This document shows positions 1 to 5,826 of a stretch of DNA of 7,074 nt, piece after piece. The stretch's first letter is position 1, and every line of letters starts with the position of its first letter. Under the pieces are notes generated by a model. The model was given only the letters and a program-made list of their open reading frames with translations, did no database searches and was not told the DNA's origin. The DNA is from Gammaproteobacteria bacterium (GTDB taxonomy: Bacteria > Pseudomonadota > Gammaproteobacteria > Competibacterales > Competibacteraceae), in NCBI GenBank assembly GCA_003562535.1, contig PWUP01000045.1, forward strand, positions 1 through 7,074. The letters run 5' to 3'. Made by a program: the position numbers and the translations under genes.

Positions 1-226
1 GGCGAAAGGCGTACATCTCGCGGAATTTCCAGCCGGTATCGACATGCAGCAGTGGAAACGGCGGTTTGGCCGGGTAAAAGGCTTTGATGGCCAGATGCAG
101 CATCACCGCGCTGTCTTTGCCAATGGAGTACAGCATCACCGGATTGTCCGCTTCGGCGACGACTTCGCGCAGGATATAGATACTTTCGGCTTCCAGCCGT
201 TGAAGATGGGTGAGGGTGTGAGGCAT
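1..226 (-). CDS. cysD: Sulfate adenylyltransferase subunit 2 (CysD), N-terminal part
   Basis: Translation from the ATG at 226 (complement) begins MPHTLTHLQRLEAESIYILR and continues through DNPVMLYSIGKDSAVMLHLA, KAFYPAKPPFPLLHVDTGWK and FREMYAFR before leaving the window after 75 codons. SIGKDSAVM (residues about 34-42) is the PP-loop ATP-pyrophosphatase motif of the PAPS reductase/CysD superfamily, and HVDTGWKFREM is a CysD hallmark. In known systems CysD, with the GTPase CysN, makes adenosine 5'-phosphosulfate from sulfate and ATP in the cytoplasm, the first step of sulfate assimilation. About three quarters of the usual 300 or so residues lie outside; cysN would be expected further left. 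The gene is divergent from tctC and shares its 220-bp upstream region. The family call is very secure; whether the gene is intact cannot be seen. Confidence 0.96.
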   Translation of the reverse strand, partial: MPHTLTHLQRLEAESIYILREVVAEADNPVMLYSIGKDSAVMLHLAIKAFYPAKPPFPLLHVDTGWKFREMYAFR

Positions 227-249
227 AGCAGATCGATTCTTAAGGTTAG

Positions 250-285
250 GGGGTAGATTGTAACGCAATCTTTCAGTCTGATAGA
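250..285 (-). promoter_or_regulatory. Candidate cysD promoter
   Basis: Reading the minus strand, TACAAT (262 down to 257) matches the sigma-70 -10 consensus at five of six positions and would place transcription start near 250, about 24 nt before the cysD ATG. The hexamer 16 bp upstream, CTATCA, is a poor -35. A good -10 with a poor -35 fits an activator-dependent promoter; cys genes in gammaproteobacteria are commonly activated by CysB, but I did not identify a CysB site. The -10 sits inside a small inverted repeat, GATTG-N5-CAATC (256-270). Confidence 0.4.
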
Positions 286-320
286 TCAATTGATTGGCCA
301 TCCAATCTGTAGCATCAGAC
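276..320. promoter_or_regulatory. Nested inverted repeats in the cysD-tctC divergent region
   Basis: GTCTGAT (276-282) and ATCAGAC (314-320) form a perfect 7-bp inverted repeat. Nested inside are a perfect 6-bp inverted repeat, GATTGG (292-297)/CCAATC (302-307) with a 4-base centre, and a 10-bp palindrome ATCAATTGAT (285-294). The cluster lies upstream of both proposed promoters, so it is more likely protein-binding DNA than an RNA hairpin. The symmetry is seen directly; regulator identity and function are inferred. Short symmetric motifs arise easily by chance in AT-rich DNA, which limits confidence. Confidence 0.4.
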
Positions 321-360
321 AGAAAAAAATCTTGAAAAAAGAGATAAACTGTACTAAGTT

Positions 361-389
361 TTGCTTAAAAAATAAGAAAAAAGTTTAAA
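361..389 (+). promoter_or_regulatory. Weak candidate tctC promoter
   Basis: TTGCTT (361-366) and TTTAAA (384-389) are separated by 17 bp, the preferred sigma-70 spacing; TTAAAT (385-390) at 18 bp is an equal alternative. Both hexamers are mediocre matches (three of six and four of six). I found no better pair between 300 and 430 and no convincing sigma-54 site. The -10 overlaps the spacer of the 371-398 inverted repeat. Confidence 0.28.
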
Positions 390-398
390 TTTCTTATT
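371..398. promoter_or_regulatory. 9-bp perfect inverted repeat, possible operator upstream of tctC
   Basis: AATAAGAAA (371-379) and TTTCTTATT (390-398) are exact inverted copies around a 10-base AT-rich centre, ending 48 bp before the tctC start. The 19-bp centre-to-centre distance between the arms is near two helical turns, as expected for a dimeric repressor site, and the element overlaps the only promoter-like pair. If transcribed it would be a weak, AT-rich hairpin with no U-tract, so an operator is more likely than a terminator. The symmetry is seen; the function is inferred. Confidence 0.45.
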
Positions 399-446
399 TA
401 TGTTGCTTAGCCATTAGCCGAAAATCAACCCAAAGGAGGAAACGCC

Positions 447-1430
447 ATGTTCACCAAGCAGGTAATCGCCTGTGCAACCGTCGCGCTGTTGTCCACCGCT
501 GTCATCAGTACCGCCATAGCGAGTGACTGGAAACCCACCCAGCCTATCGAATACATCGCACCGGCTAATCCGGGTGGTGGCTGGGACACCTTAATTCGCA
601 CCACCGCCCGCGTGTTGCAGGAAGAAGGTCTCGCTGAGCAGAATTTTGCCCCGATCAATATCCCAGGTGGGGGTGGCGCGGTAGCTTGGGCGCAGGTCGC
701 AGCCAAGCGAGGCAATCCGCACACCCTGTTTGCGGCTAGCCCGCCACTGATCTTAGTGCCGCTATCGGGTGCCTCACGTTTTAACCATCAGGACTTCACT
801 CCAGTTGCACGTTTAATCACCGACTATTCCATCCTGCTCGTCCGTGATGATTCGCCCCATCAGTCGGCCACTGATCTGTTCGAAGCGATTAAAGCCCGTC
901 CCTCGCTCAGCGTCGGCGGCGGGTCTGCTCCCGGTTCTATGGATCATATCTCGGTCGTCGGAGCAGCCGTAGCGGCGGGTGTCGAGGCTGCAGGTCTGAA
1001 CTACATCGCATTTTCAGGGGGTGGTGAAGCGATGACCAACCTGCTCGGTGGCCATGTCGAGGCGGTTATTACGGGTGCCGGTGAGGCCAGTGCCCAGTTG
1101 CAGGGCGGCCAGTTGCGTGCGCTAGCGGTGTCGGCACCAGAGCGCATGGCAGCCCTGCCCGATGTGCCCACCTATATGGAGCAGGGCATTGATTTCACGT
1201 TCGATATCTGGCGCGGTATTATGGGCACACCAGACATGCCGGAAGCCGCAGTGCGCTATTACGAAGATCTATTCCAACGTATGCAACAGACCGAGGGTTG
1301 GGCGATGGCGCGTGATCAGTTGGGTTGGATCGATGCCTATCAGGGCAGTGCTGAGTTTGGTGAATTTCTCGACGGTCAACTTGAGCAATTCAGCAGTGTG
1401 CTCAGCGATCTCGGCCTGATGCGACGTTAA
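447..1430 (+). CDS. tctC: Tripartite tricarboxylate transporter substrate-binding protein (TctC family)
   Basis: This 327-residue protein, normal for the family, is the periplasmic solute receptor of a TTT importer. An N-terminal signal peptide (basic residue K4, hydrophobic stretch 6-22, AIA at 23-25) should be cleaved before SDWKP. The mature start carries IEYIAPANPGGGWDTLIRTT (35-54) and INIPGGGGAVAWAQVA (70-85), the two glycine-rich loops that line the ligand pocket of TctC/Bug proteins. The APA-PGGG-D form is closer to classical citrate-type TctC than to Bordetella Bug proteins, which usually have PFPPGGG. SVGGGSAPGSMDH (155-167) and the later FSGGGEAMTNLLGGHVEA are also typical. AAAGGAGGA (432-440), seven bases from GGAGG to ATG, is a near-ideal ribosome site and fixes the start. 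It heads the tctCBA order. Ligands of the family are mostly di- and tricarboxylates, but the substrate here cannot be read from sequence. No tctDE-like sensor/regulator pair is present in the window. Confidence 0.93.
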   Translation: MFTKQVIACATVALLSTAVISTAIASDWKPTQPIEYIAPANPGGGWDTLIRTTARVLQEEGLAEQNFAPINIPGGGGAVAWAQVAAKRGNPHTLFAASPPLILVPLSGASRFNHQDFTPVARLITDYSILLVRDDSPHQSATDLFEAIKARPSLSVGGGSAPGSMDHISVVGAAVAAGVEAAGLNYIAFSGGGEAMTNLLGGHVEAVITGAGEASAQLQGGQLRALAVSAPERMAALPDVPTYMEQGIDFTFDIWRGIMGTPDMPEAAVRYYEDLFQRMQQTEGWAMARDQLGWIDAYQGSAEFGEFLDGQLEQFSSVLSDLGLMRR

Positions 1431-1478
1431 CACAACGTTTATAGCCGTTCGCCCTGATAACCAGACCTATGAGCATCG

Positions 1479-1531
1479 TTCAGTCCCCTCTACCCCAATG
1501 GGGGGAGAGGGCTAGGGTGAAGGGGGCTGAA
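1479..1531. repeat. 53-bp palindromic GC-rich element in the tctC-tctB gap
   Basis: The ends, TTCAGTCCCC (1479-1488) and GGGGGCTGAA (1522-1531), are inverted copies with one mismatch (a G-U pair in RNA). Inside, CCCTCT (1486-1491) pairs with AGAGGG (1506-1511), and CCCC (1493-1496) with GGGG (1500-1503), around an AAT loop. The right half, GGGAGAGGGCTAGGGTGA, resembles from memory a widespread intergenic repeat of proteobacteria containing GGGAGAGGGCTAGGGTGAGG. Length, terminal inverted repeats and lack of coding potential suit a small non-autonomous palindromic repeat. It lies between cotranscribed genes and could stabilise the upstream tctC message or attenuate transcription. I cannot show further copies from one window. 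Confidence 0.6.
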
Positions 1532-1557
1532 CGCCTGTGTCCGGGGATCAACTTCAC

Positions 1558-1591
1558 ATCGCGCCCCACGTTGTTTACCGATGGGCGCGAT
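1558..1591 (+). other. GC-rich hairpin just upstream of tctB
   Basis: ATCGCGCCC (1558-1566) and GGGCGCGAT (1583-1591) form a perfect 9-bp stem with a 16-base loop, ending 19 bases before the tctB ATG and 5 bases before its weak ribosome site. No T-run follows, so it is not a typical intrinsic terminator. In the mRNA it could slow translation start of tctB or block 3' exonucleases that would otherwise shorten the tctC message. The stem is seen; the role is inferred. Confidence 0.5.
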
Positions 1592-1610
1592 CTAGTAGGG
1601 ATGAAGCGCT

Positions 1611-2078
1611 ATGAAAGCATTAACGGCTAACCGCATACTTGCGGTGCTAATCGCGGTGTTGTCACTGGCCTACCTGTACGCCGCTTATCAGATTCCAACC
1701 TTTCCCATCCCACGTCCGATTGACTCTGATGCGTTTCCTAAGGTGCTCGGTTTTGTGATGCTCGGACTCTCCGTATGGCTGTTCTTCGAACGGCCTGAGG
1801 GACAGGAACCTGCACCAAGCCTTTCGTTCGGCGAGCAAGTGCGCCGTTGGTTGCCCGTCGTAGTAACAGCCATTGTGATTGCGATCTATGCCGCAACCTT
1901 GCAGAGCCTAGGTTTTGTGCTCAGCTCGTTTCTGCTCGTAGCTGGGCTGACATGGTTCTACGGTTATCGTCGGCATTTTGTCAATATGGCCGTCGCCCTG
2001 GCCGTACCGCTGGTGCTCTACTTGGTCATGACCCGTCTAATGACCATTCATCTTCCACGCGGCATCTTGCCGTTCTAA
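1611..2078 (+). CDS. tctB: Tripartite tricarboxylate transporter small membrane subunit (TctB family)
   Basis: This 155-residue hydrophobic protein has the usual TctB size and fold. Likely membrane segments are 8-26, 44-60, 80-98, 100-118 and 123-143, with a polar linker at 60-79 (RPEGQEPAPSLSFGEQVRRW). The segment PRPIDSDAFPKVLGFVMLGL (35-54) matches the region of TctB proteins where a conserved acidic/proline stretch precedes the second helix. TctB is poorly conserved between systems, so its position between tctC and tctA is strong support. In the complex it assists TctA in the inner membrane; its precise role is poorly known. The ribosome site, AGGGA (1597-1601, nine bases from the ATG), is weak compared with that of tctC, which fits lower production of the membrane subunits than of the binding protein. 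The 180-bp gap from tctC is unusually large for this operon type and holds two structured elements. Confidence 0.88.
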   Translation: MKALTANRILAVLIAVLSLAYLYAAYQIPTFPIPRPIDSDAFPKVLGFVMLGLSVWLFFERPEGQEPAPSLSFGEQVRRWLPVVVTAIVIAIYAATLQSLGFVLSSFLLVAGLTWFYGYRRHFVNMAVALAVPLVLYLVMTRLMTIHLPRGILPF

Positions 2079-2093
2079 CCCGGAACCTAACAC

Positions 2094-3602
2094 ATGGAAG
2101 CCTTTGAGTACCTATTGTACGGCTTCAGCATTGCGTTACAGCCCACTAATATTCTCTACGTCTTTCTCGGTGTCTTCGCCGGTACCCTCATCGGTATGCT
2201 ACCGGGCTTGGGGCCGATTTCAGCGCTGGCGCTGATGATTCCGATCACCTTTGCCATGAACCCAGCCTCTGGCCTGATTCTGATGGCTGGGGTGTATTAT
2301 GGTGCAATTTTCGGCGGATCAACCTCGTCTATCCTCCTAAACGCTCCCGGCGTAGCAGGTACTGTAGCTACATCCTTTGATGGTTTTCCTTTGGCCAAGC
2401 AGGGTCAGGCCGGTAAGGCATTGGCGCTGGCGGCTTGGTCATCATTCATCGGCGGCACGATCAGCGTCATCGGCCTGATGCTGATTGCACCAACACTGGC
2501 CAGTTTCGCGGTGAGCTTTGGCCCCGCAGAATACTTTGCGCTGATGCTGCTCGGTCTTACAGCGGTCGTTAGCCTATCAGAACGTTCGCTCGTCAAGGGA
2601 CTGATCTCTGCCGTGTTCGGTATCATGGTGGCCATTGTCGGTATTGACCGCCAGACCGGTACCCAGCGCTATACCTTCGATTCATTGCATTTTCTGCAAG
2701 GCATTGACTTCTTAGTGGTCGCGCTGGGGGTGTTCGCACTGGCTGAAGTGTTTGTCATGCTATTACAAGGACGTGATGCCAAGGGACGCGCCAAACAGGC
2801 GCTTGGCTCGCTCAAACTCTCACGGCAAGAAGTCAAAGAAATCGCCGGCCCAGTAGGGCGCAGCTCGGTACAGGGCTTCTTTGTCGGCGTATTGCCGGGT
2901 GCTGGCGCTACGATTGCGTCTTTCCTGGCCTACATCACCGAGAAACGCATCGCCAAGGACGGCCATACTTTCGGCAAGGGCAATATTAAGGGGGTAGCCG
3001 CGCCAGAAGCTGCCAATAATGCGGCCTGCGGTGGTTCCTTCGTGCCCTTGCTGACGTTAGGTGTACCCGGCTCTGGTTCGACAGCGGTATTGCTGGGTGC
3101 GCTGCTAGTGATGGGCGTTACGCCAGGGCCAATGATGCTAGAGCAACGCCCGGACATCTTTTGGGGCGTGATTGCGAGCATGTATATCGGTAATATTTTT
3201 CTGCTAGTGCTCAATCTCCCCTTAATTCCCTACATTGCACGTATCCTTGAGATACCCAGACCCATGCTGTTGGCACTGATCATTGTGTTTTGCATGATTG
3301 GGGTTTACGGCCTAAAGTTCACAGCTTTTGACCTTTACCTGCTGCTCGGCTTTGGGCTAGTTGGTCTGTTGATGCGCTTGAATGGTTTTCCGCTGGCACC
3401 GATGATTCTCGCGCTTATTTTGGGCGATCTGATGGAGGAGAATATGCGTCGTGCGCTGCAAATCTCCGGTGGCGACTGGATGATCTTCCTTGAGAAACCG
3501 ATCTCGGCAACGCTCCTTGGAGTCGCGGTCCTGTCGCTGGTGATACCGCCTATTTTACGCAGAATCCGGGCTGCGCGGGCGCAAGCGCGTGAAGAGGGAT
3601 AA
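2094..3602 (+). CDS. tctA: Tripartite tricarboxylate transporter large membrane subunit (TctA family)
   Basis: This 502-residue polytopic inner-membrane protein is full length for TctA. It shows the duplicated family architecture: GTLIGMLPGLGPISALALMI (30-49) in the first half and GFFVGVLPGAGATIASFLAY (261-280) in the second. Each half also has a second conserved block: YYGAIFGGSTSSILLNAPG (68-86), and PEAANNAACGGSFVPLLTLG followed by VPGSGST (304-330). These glycine/proline re-entrant motifs are thought to form the transport path. Hydrophobic helices fill the rest, and a charged cytoplasmic-type segment (225-252, rich in K, R and E) separates the halves. TctA carries the solute across the inner membrane by ion-gradient-driven secondary transport after delivery by TctC. 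The gene starts 15 bp after the tctB stop with only a weak ribosome site (CCGGAA), suggesting translational coupling to tctB. The C-terminus ends in an Arg/Ala-rich tail (RRIRAARAQAREEG). Confidence 0.95.
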   Translation: MEAFEYLLYGFSIALQPTNILYVFLGVFAGTLIGMLPGLGPISALALMIPITFAMNPASGLILMAGVYYGAIFGGSTSSILLNAPGVAGTVATSFDGFPLAKQGQAGKALALAAWSSFIGGTISVIGLMLIAPTLASFAVSFGPAEYFALMLLGLTAVVSLSERSLVKGLISAVFGIMVAIVGIDRQTGTQRYTFDSLHFLQGIDFLVVALGVFALAEVFVMLLQGRDAKGRAKQALGSLKLSRQEVKEIAGPVGRSSVQGFFVGVLPGAGATIASFLAYITEKRIAKDGHTFGKGNIKGVAAPEAANNAACGGSFVPLLTLGVPGSGSTAVLLGALLVMGVTPGPMMLEQRPDIFWGVIASMYIGNIFLLVLNLPLIPYIARILEIPRPMLLALIIVFCMIGVYGLKFTAFDLYLLLGFGLVGLLMRLNGFPLAPMILALILGDLMEENMRRALQISGGDWMIFLEKPISATLLGVAVLSLVIPPILRRIRAARAQAREEG

Positions 3603-3618
3603 GCGCGCCTATCCCGAC

Positions 3619-3633
3619 CACGGCAAAGCCGTG
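3619..3633 (+). other. Short hairpin after tctA
   Basis: CACGGC (3619-3624), an AAA loop and GCCGTG (3628-3633) form a compact stem 17 bp after the tctA stop. A second imperfect stem, GCTGGTG (3654-3660)/CACCGGC (3673-3679) with one G-U pair, follows. Neither has a downstream T-run, so Rho-independent termination is doubtful. The two stems could protect the 3' end of the tct message or mark a partial transcription boundary before the next pair of genes. Confidence 0.3.
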
Positions 3634-3708
3634 CACCGTGCTTATTACACGTTGCTGGTGCAGCATTGACGCCACCGGCATAACCAGTAATACTTTCGCC
3701 ATATTGCA

Positions 3709-3736
3709 TTGAGTTTATTCATTTAAAAACCATAAG
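3709..3736 (+). promoter_or_regulatory. Weak candidate promoter for the DUF1302/DUF1329 genes
   Basis: TTGAGT (3709-3714) and CATAAG (3731-3736) are spaced by 16 bp, each matching four of six sigma-70 consensus bases. The stretch 3690-3760 is clearly more AT-rich than the flanking genes, as expected of a promoter region. The pair would give a leader of about 30 nt. If it is not used, the two downstream genes would depend on read-through from tctA. Confidence 0.27.
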
Positions 3737-3754
3737 ACCATCCATAAAAACCAT
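3724..3754. repeat. TAAAAACCAT direct repeat, 21-bp offset, upstream of the DUF1302 gene
   Basis: TAAAAACCAT occurs exactly at 3724-3733 and again at 3745-3754, an offset of 21 bp or two DNA turns. A further ACCAT copy lies between them (3737-3741), giving three ACCAT cores. The repeats end only about 8 bp before the ribosome site. Such phased direct repeats suit tandem binding of a transcription factor, or a translational regulator if they are in the leader. The repeat is seen; the function is inferred. Confidence 0.45.
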
Positions 3755-3774
3755 CGTATAGAGAGGAAGTTACG

Positions 3775-5805
3775 TTGCGGAGATTCTATCCTTACAGTGT
3801 GCCGTTCTGCCGGATGACGCTGTTGGCGACTGCCGTATCGGTGGCTGCCACCGCCCCTGCTCAAGCGTTCGAATTTGCCAGCCAAGAGGGCACCATCACT
3901 GGCAGTTTTGACACTACACTATCGCTGGGTGGCCTGTGGCGGATGCAAAAACCCGACTCGGCTTTGATCAGCATCGCCAATGGCGGTACCTCCCGTGATC
4001 CCAATGCCGATGACGGTAATTTAAATTACCGCCGGGGTGAGTTGGTGTCTTCGGCGGTGACCGTCACCCATGACCTCGAAGTCAATTACCGCGACTATGG
4101 CGCTTTTCTGCGCGCCACGTATTTTTACGACGATGCAGTGATGAGCAAAAGCGAACTCGACCGCTATGCTCGCCGTGAGGCCGGTCGCGATGCCGAAATC
4201 CTCGATGCCTTTGTCCGGGGGCGGTTCGATATCGGTGATCGCCAACTCAATCTGCGCCTAGGGCGGCAAGTGGTCAGTTGGGGCGAAAGCACATTCATTC
4301 TCAACGGCATTAATGTGCTGAATCCGGTCAATGTCAGTCGGCTGCGGATGCCCGGCTCGGAGCTGCGCCAAGGGTTGACGCCCACGACCATGCTGTGGGC
4401 TTCCCAGGATTTGACCGATAATCTGGCTCTTGAAGCCGTCTGGTTGGCGCAATGGGAAAAAACCAAAATCGATCCTGCGGGAACGTTTTTCAGTACCAAT
4501 GATTTTGTCGGTACCGGCGGACGCTTTGCCCACACCGGTTTTGGCCGCCGGGATGATGGCAATGCCGAACCGGGCCTATTCCCGATCGCTCCCACCGGAC
4601 AACTGTTTGCCCCGCGTGATGCGGATCGCACACCCAGTGATGGCGGAGAATACGGCCTAGCCCTGCGGGCCTTTCTGCCTGACTTAAATTTTACCGAAAT
4701 CGGGGTGTATTATCTCAACTACCATAGCCGCACGCCTTACGCTTCCGGCTATCGCGGTGGCATCAGCACACCGGGGACGATTGCCAGCCCCCTGCCGCCG
4801 GGCGCGGATCTGGCCTTAGATGCGGCTGGGATACCGGTCGCGCCCGGCGCTGTTGGCTGTTCGGTGCTGGATATCCCGACCTTTGGCGCCCTGCACACTC
4901 CCGGTAATATCGGCACGCTGGCGGCAGTGCTCGGGGGTGATGTGGCCCAGGCGACCCAGTTATCGGCGCTGAATGCCACCAATGCCGCTTGTGGGCGGGC
5001 GGCTGTGGCCGGTGGGGCGGGCCGTTATTTTGTCGATTATCCGGAAGATATTCGTCTATTCGGTCTGAGCTTTAATACCGCTGGCCCGGCCGGTATTGCA
5101 CTCCAAGGCGAGTATTCCTACCGCGATAATCAACCGTTGCAACTGCCCTCGGCGGAGCTGCTGGGGGCGGCACTGGGGATTGGCAACCAACTCACCGGTA
5201 CCGATCCCGCTCAGGCGGCGGCCGTGCCCTATGACACCGAAATTACGGGTTATCGGCGGGTCGCCGTGCATCAGGTGCAGGTCACGGGGACTAAGGCCGT
5301 GCCTAATGTTTTCGGTGCCGACCAAATGATTATGGTTGGTGAAGTGGGTTATACCCGGCTGCAACTGCCGGACGATCTCAAATTTGCCGCACCGGGTTGT
5401 CATCTGCCGCAACCGGGGTCTGCAACAGGGGCCGCCTTTGGGGCCACGGACAGTGGCTGTTTTGCGACGCGCGATTCTTGGGGGTATCGTTTGCTCACCC
5501 GCTGGGAATACCCCAATGCGCTGGGGGCGGCCACCTTGAGCCCACGACTGGCGTTTTCCCACGATGTCAGCGGTCGCAGCCCGACATTTAATGCGGGGGC
5601 GAAAGCGTTGACCTTTGGCGTGGGTATGGATTATCTGCAAACCTGGCAAGCGGATTTAAGCTACACCACTTTTTTTGGCGGGCGGACGATTCGTGGCGTG
5701 GATCCTGAGCCTAACCCCGCCGGACAGCCCCAGAGCTATGCCAGCCATACCAATCCGCTCAAGGATCGCGATTTTATCGCCCTGAGCATCCGTTATTCAT
5801 TTTAA
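3775..5805 (+). CDS. DUF1302 family outer-membrane protein
   Basis: This 676-residue protein is a predicted outer-membrane barrel of the DUF1302 family. I start it at TTG 3775: GAGAGGAAG (3761-3769) lies at proper distance, and this start supplies a basic signal-peptide N-region (MRRFYPYSVPFCR) before the hydrophobic core and AQA (29-31). The alternative ATG at 3814 would leave a signal peptide without positive charge and no ribosome site. The mature protein opens with FEFASQEGTITGSFDTTLSL and has the family block LRLGRQVVSWGESTFILNGI (160-179) followed by NVLNPVNVSRLRMPGSELRQ. It has many alternating aromatic/polar strands and ends in IRYSF, the terminal-Phe signal for BAM assembly. A Gly/Ala/Pro-rich segment (about 325-420) looks like a large loop or plug. 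Four cysteines (362, 406, 542, 562) sit in loop-like segments and may form two disulfides. Family members often accompany DUF1329 genes and have been linked to uptake or export of hydrophobic compounds, but the substrate is unknown. Confidence 0.88.
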   Translation: MRRFYPYSVPFCRMTLLATAVSVAATAPAQAFEFASQEGTITGSFDTTLSLGGLWRMQKPDSALISIANGGTSRDPNADDGNLNYRRGELVSSAVTVTHDLEVNYRDYGAFLRATYFYDDAVMSKSELDRYARREAGRDAEILDAFVRGRFDIGDRQLNLRLGRQVVSWGESTFILNGINVLNPVNVSRLRMPGSELRQGLTPTTMLWASQDLTDNLALEAVWLAQWEKTKIDPAGTFFSTNDFVGTGGRFAHTGFGRRDDGNAEPGLFPIAPTGQLFAPRDADRTPSDGGEYGLALRAFLPDLNFTEIGVYYLNYHSRTPYASGYRGGISTPGTIASPLPPGADLALDAAGIPVAPGAVGCSVLDIPTFGALHTPGNIGTLAAVLGGDVAQATQLSALNATNAACGRAAVAGGAGRYFVDYPEDIRLFGLSFNTAGPAGIALQGEYSYRDNQPLQLPSAELLGAALGIGNQLTGTDPAQAAAVPYDTEITGYRRVAVHQVQVTGTKAVPNVFGADQMIMVGEVGYTRLQLPDDLKFAAPGCHLPQPGSATGAAFGATDSGCFATRDSWGYRLLTRWEYPNALGAATLSPRLAFSHDVSGRSPTFNAGAKALTFGVGMDYLQTWQADLSYTTFFGGRTIRGVDPEPNPAGQPQSYASHTNPLKDRDFIALSIRYSF

Positions 5806-5813
5806 GTGATGGC

Positions 5814-5819
5814 TAGGAG
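5814..5819 (+). promoter_or_regulatory. Ribosome-binding site of the DUF1329 gene
   Basis: TAGGAG lies seven bases before the ATG at 5827, inside the 21-bp gap after the DUF1302 stop. Its quality and the short gap support both the chosen start and cotranscription with the upstream gene. Confidence 0.7.
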
Positions 5820-5826
5820 CACGATT

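Noticed and set aside
44..256. Open frame on the plus strand at the left edge
   Set aside because: It lies antisense to the clearly recognisable cysD reading frame and its translation resembles no known protein.
227..446. Riboswitch or tRNA in the cysD-tctC gap
   Set aside because: The region is AT-rich with only short symmetric motifs; no cloverleaf, T-loop sequence or known riboswitch core could be recognised.
1479..1531. Intrinsic terminator after tctC
   Set aside because: The stem is GC-rich but no T-run follows on either strand, and tctB/tctA must be expressed with tctC for a working transporter; a repeat or mRNA-stability element fits better.
3603..3774. Intrinsic terminator or small RNA gene after tctA
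   Set aside because: Two short stems are present, but neither is followed by a T-run, and no promoter-hairpin-terminator arrangement of a small RNA is evident.
4164..5649. Long minus-strand open frames (155 and 197 codons) within the DUF1302 gene
   Set aside because: They are antisense to a well-supported gene, have biased compositions typical of shadow frames in GC-rich coding DNA, and lack recognisable domains or ribosome sites.
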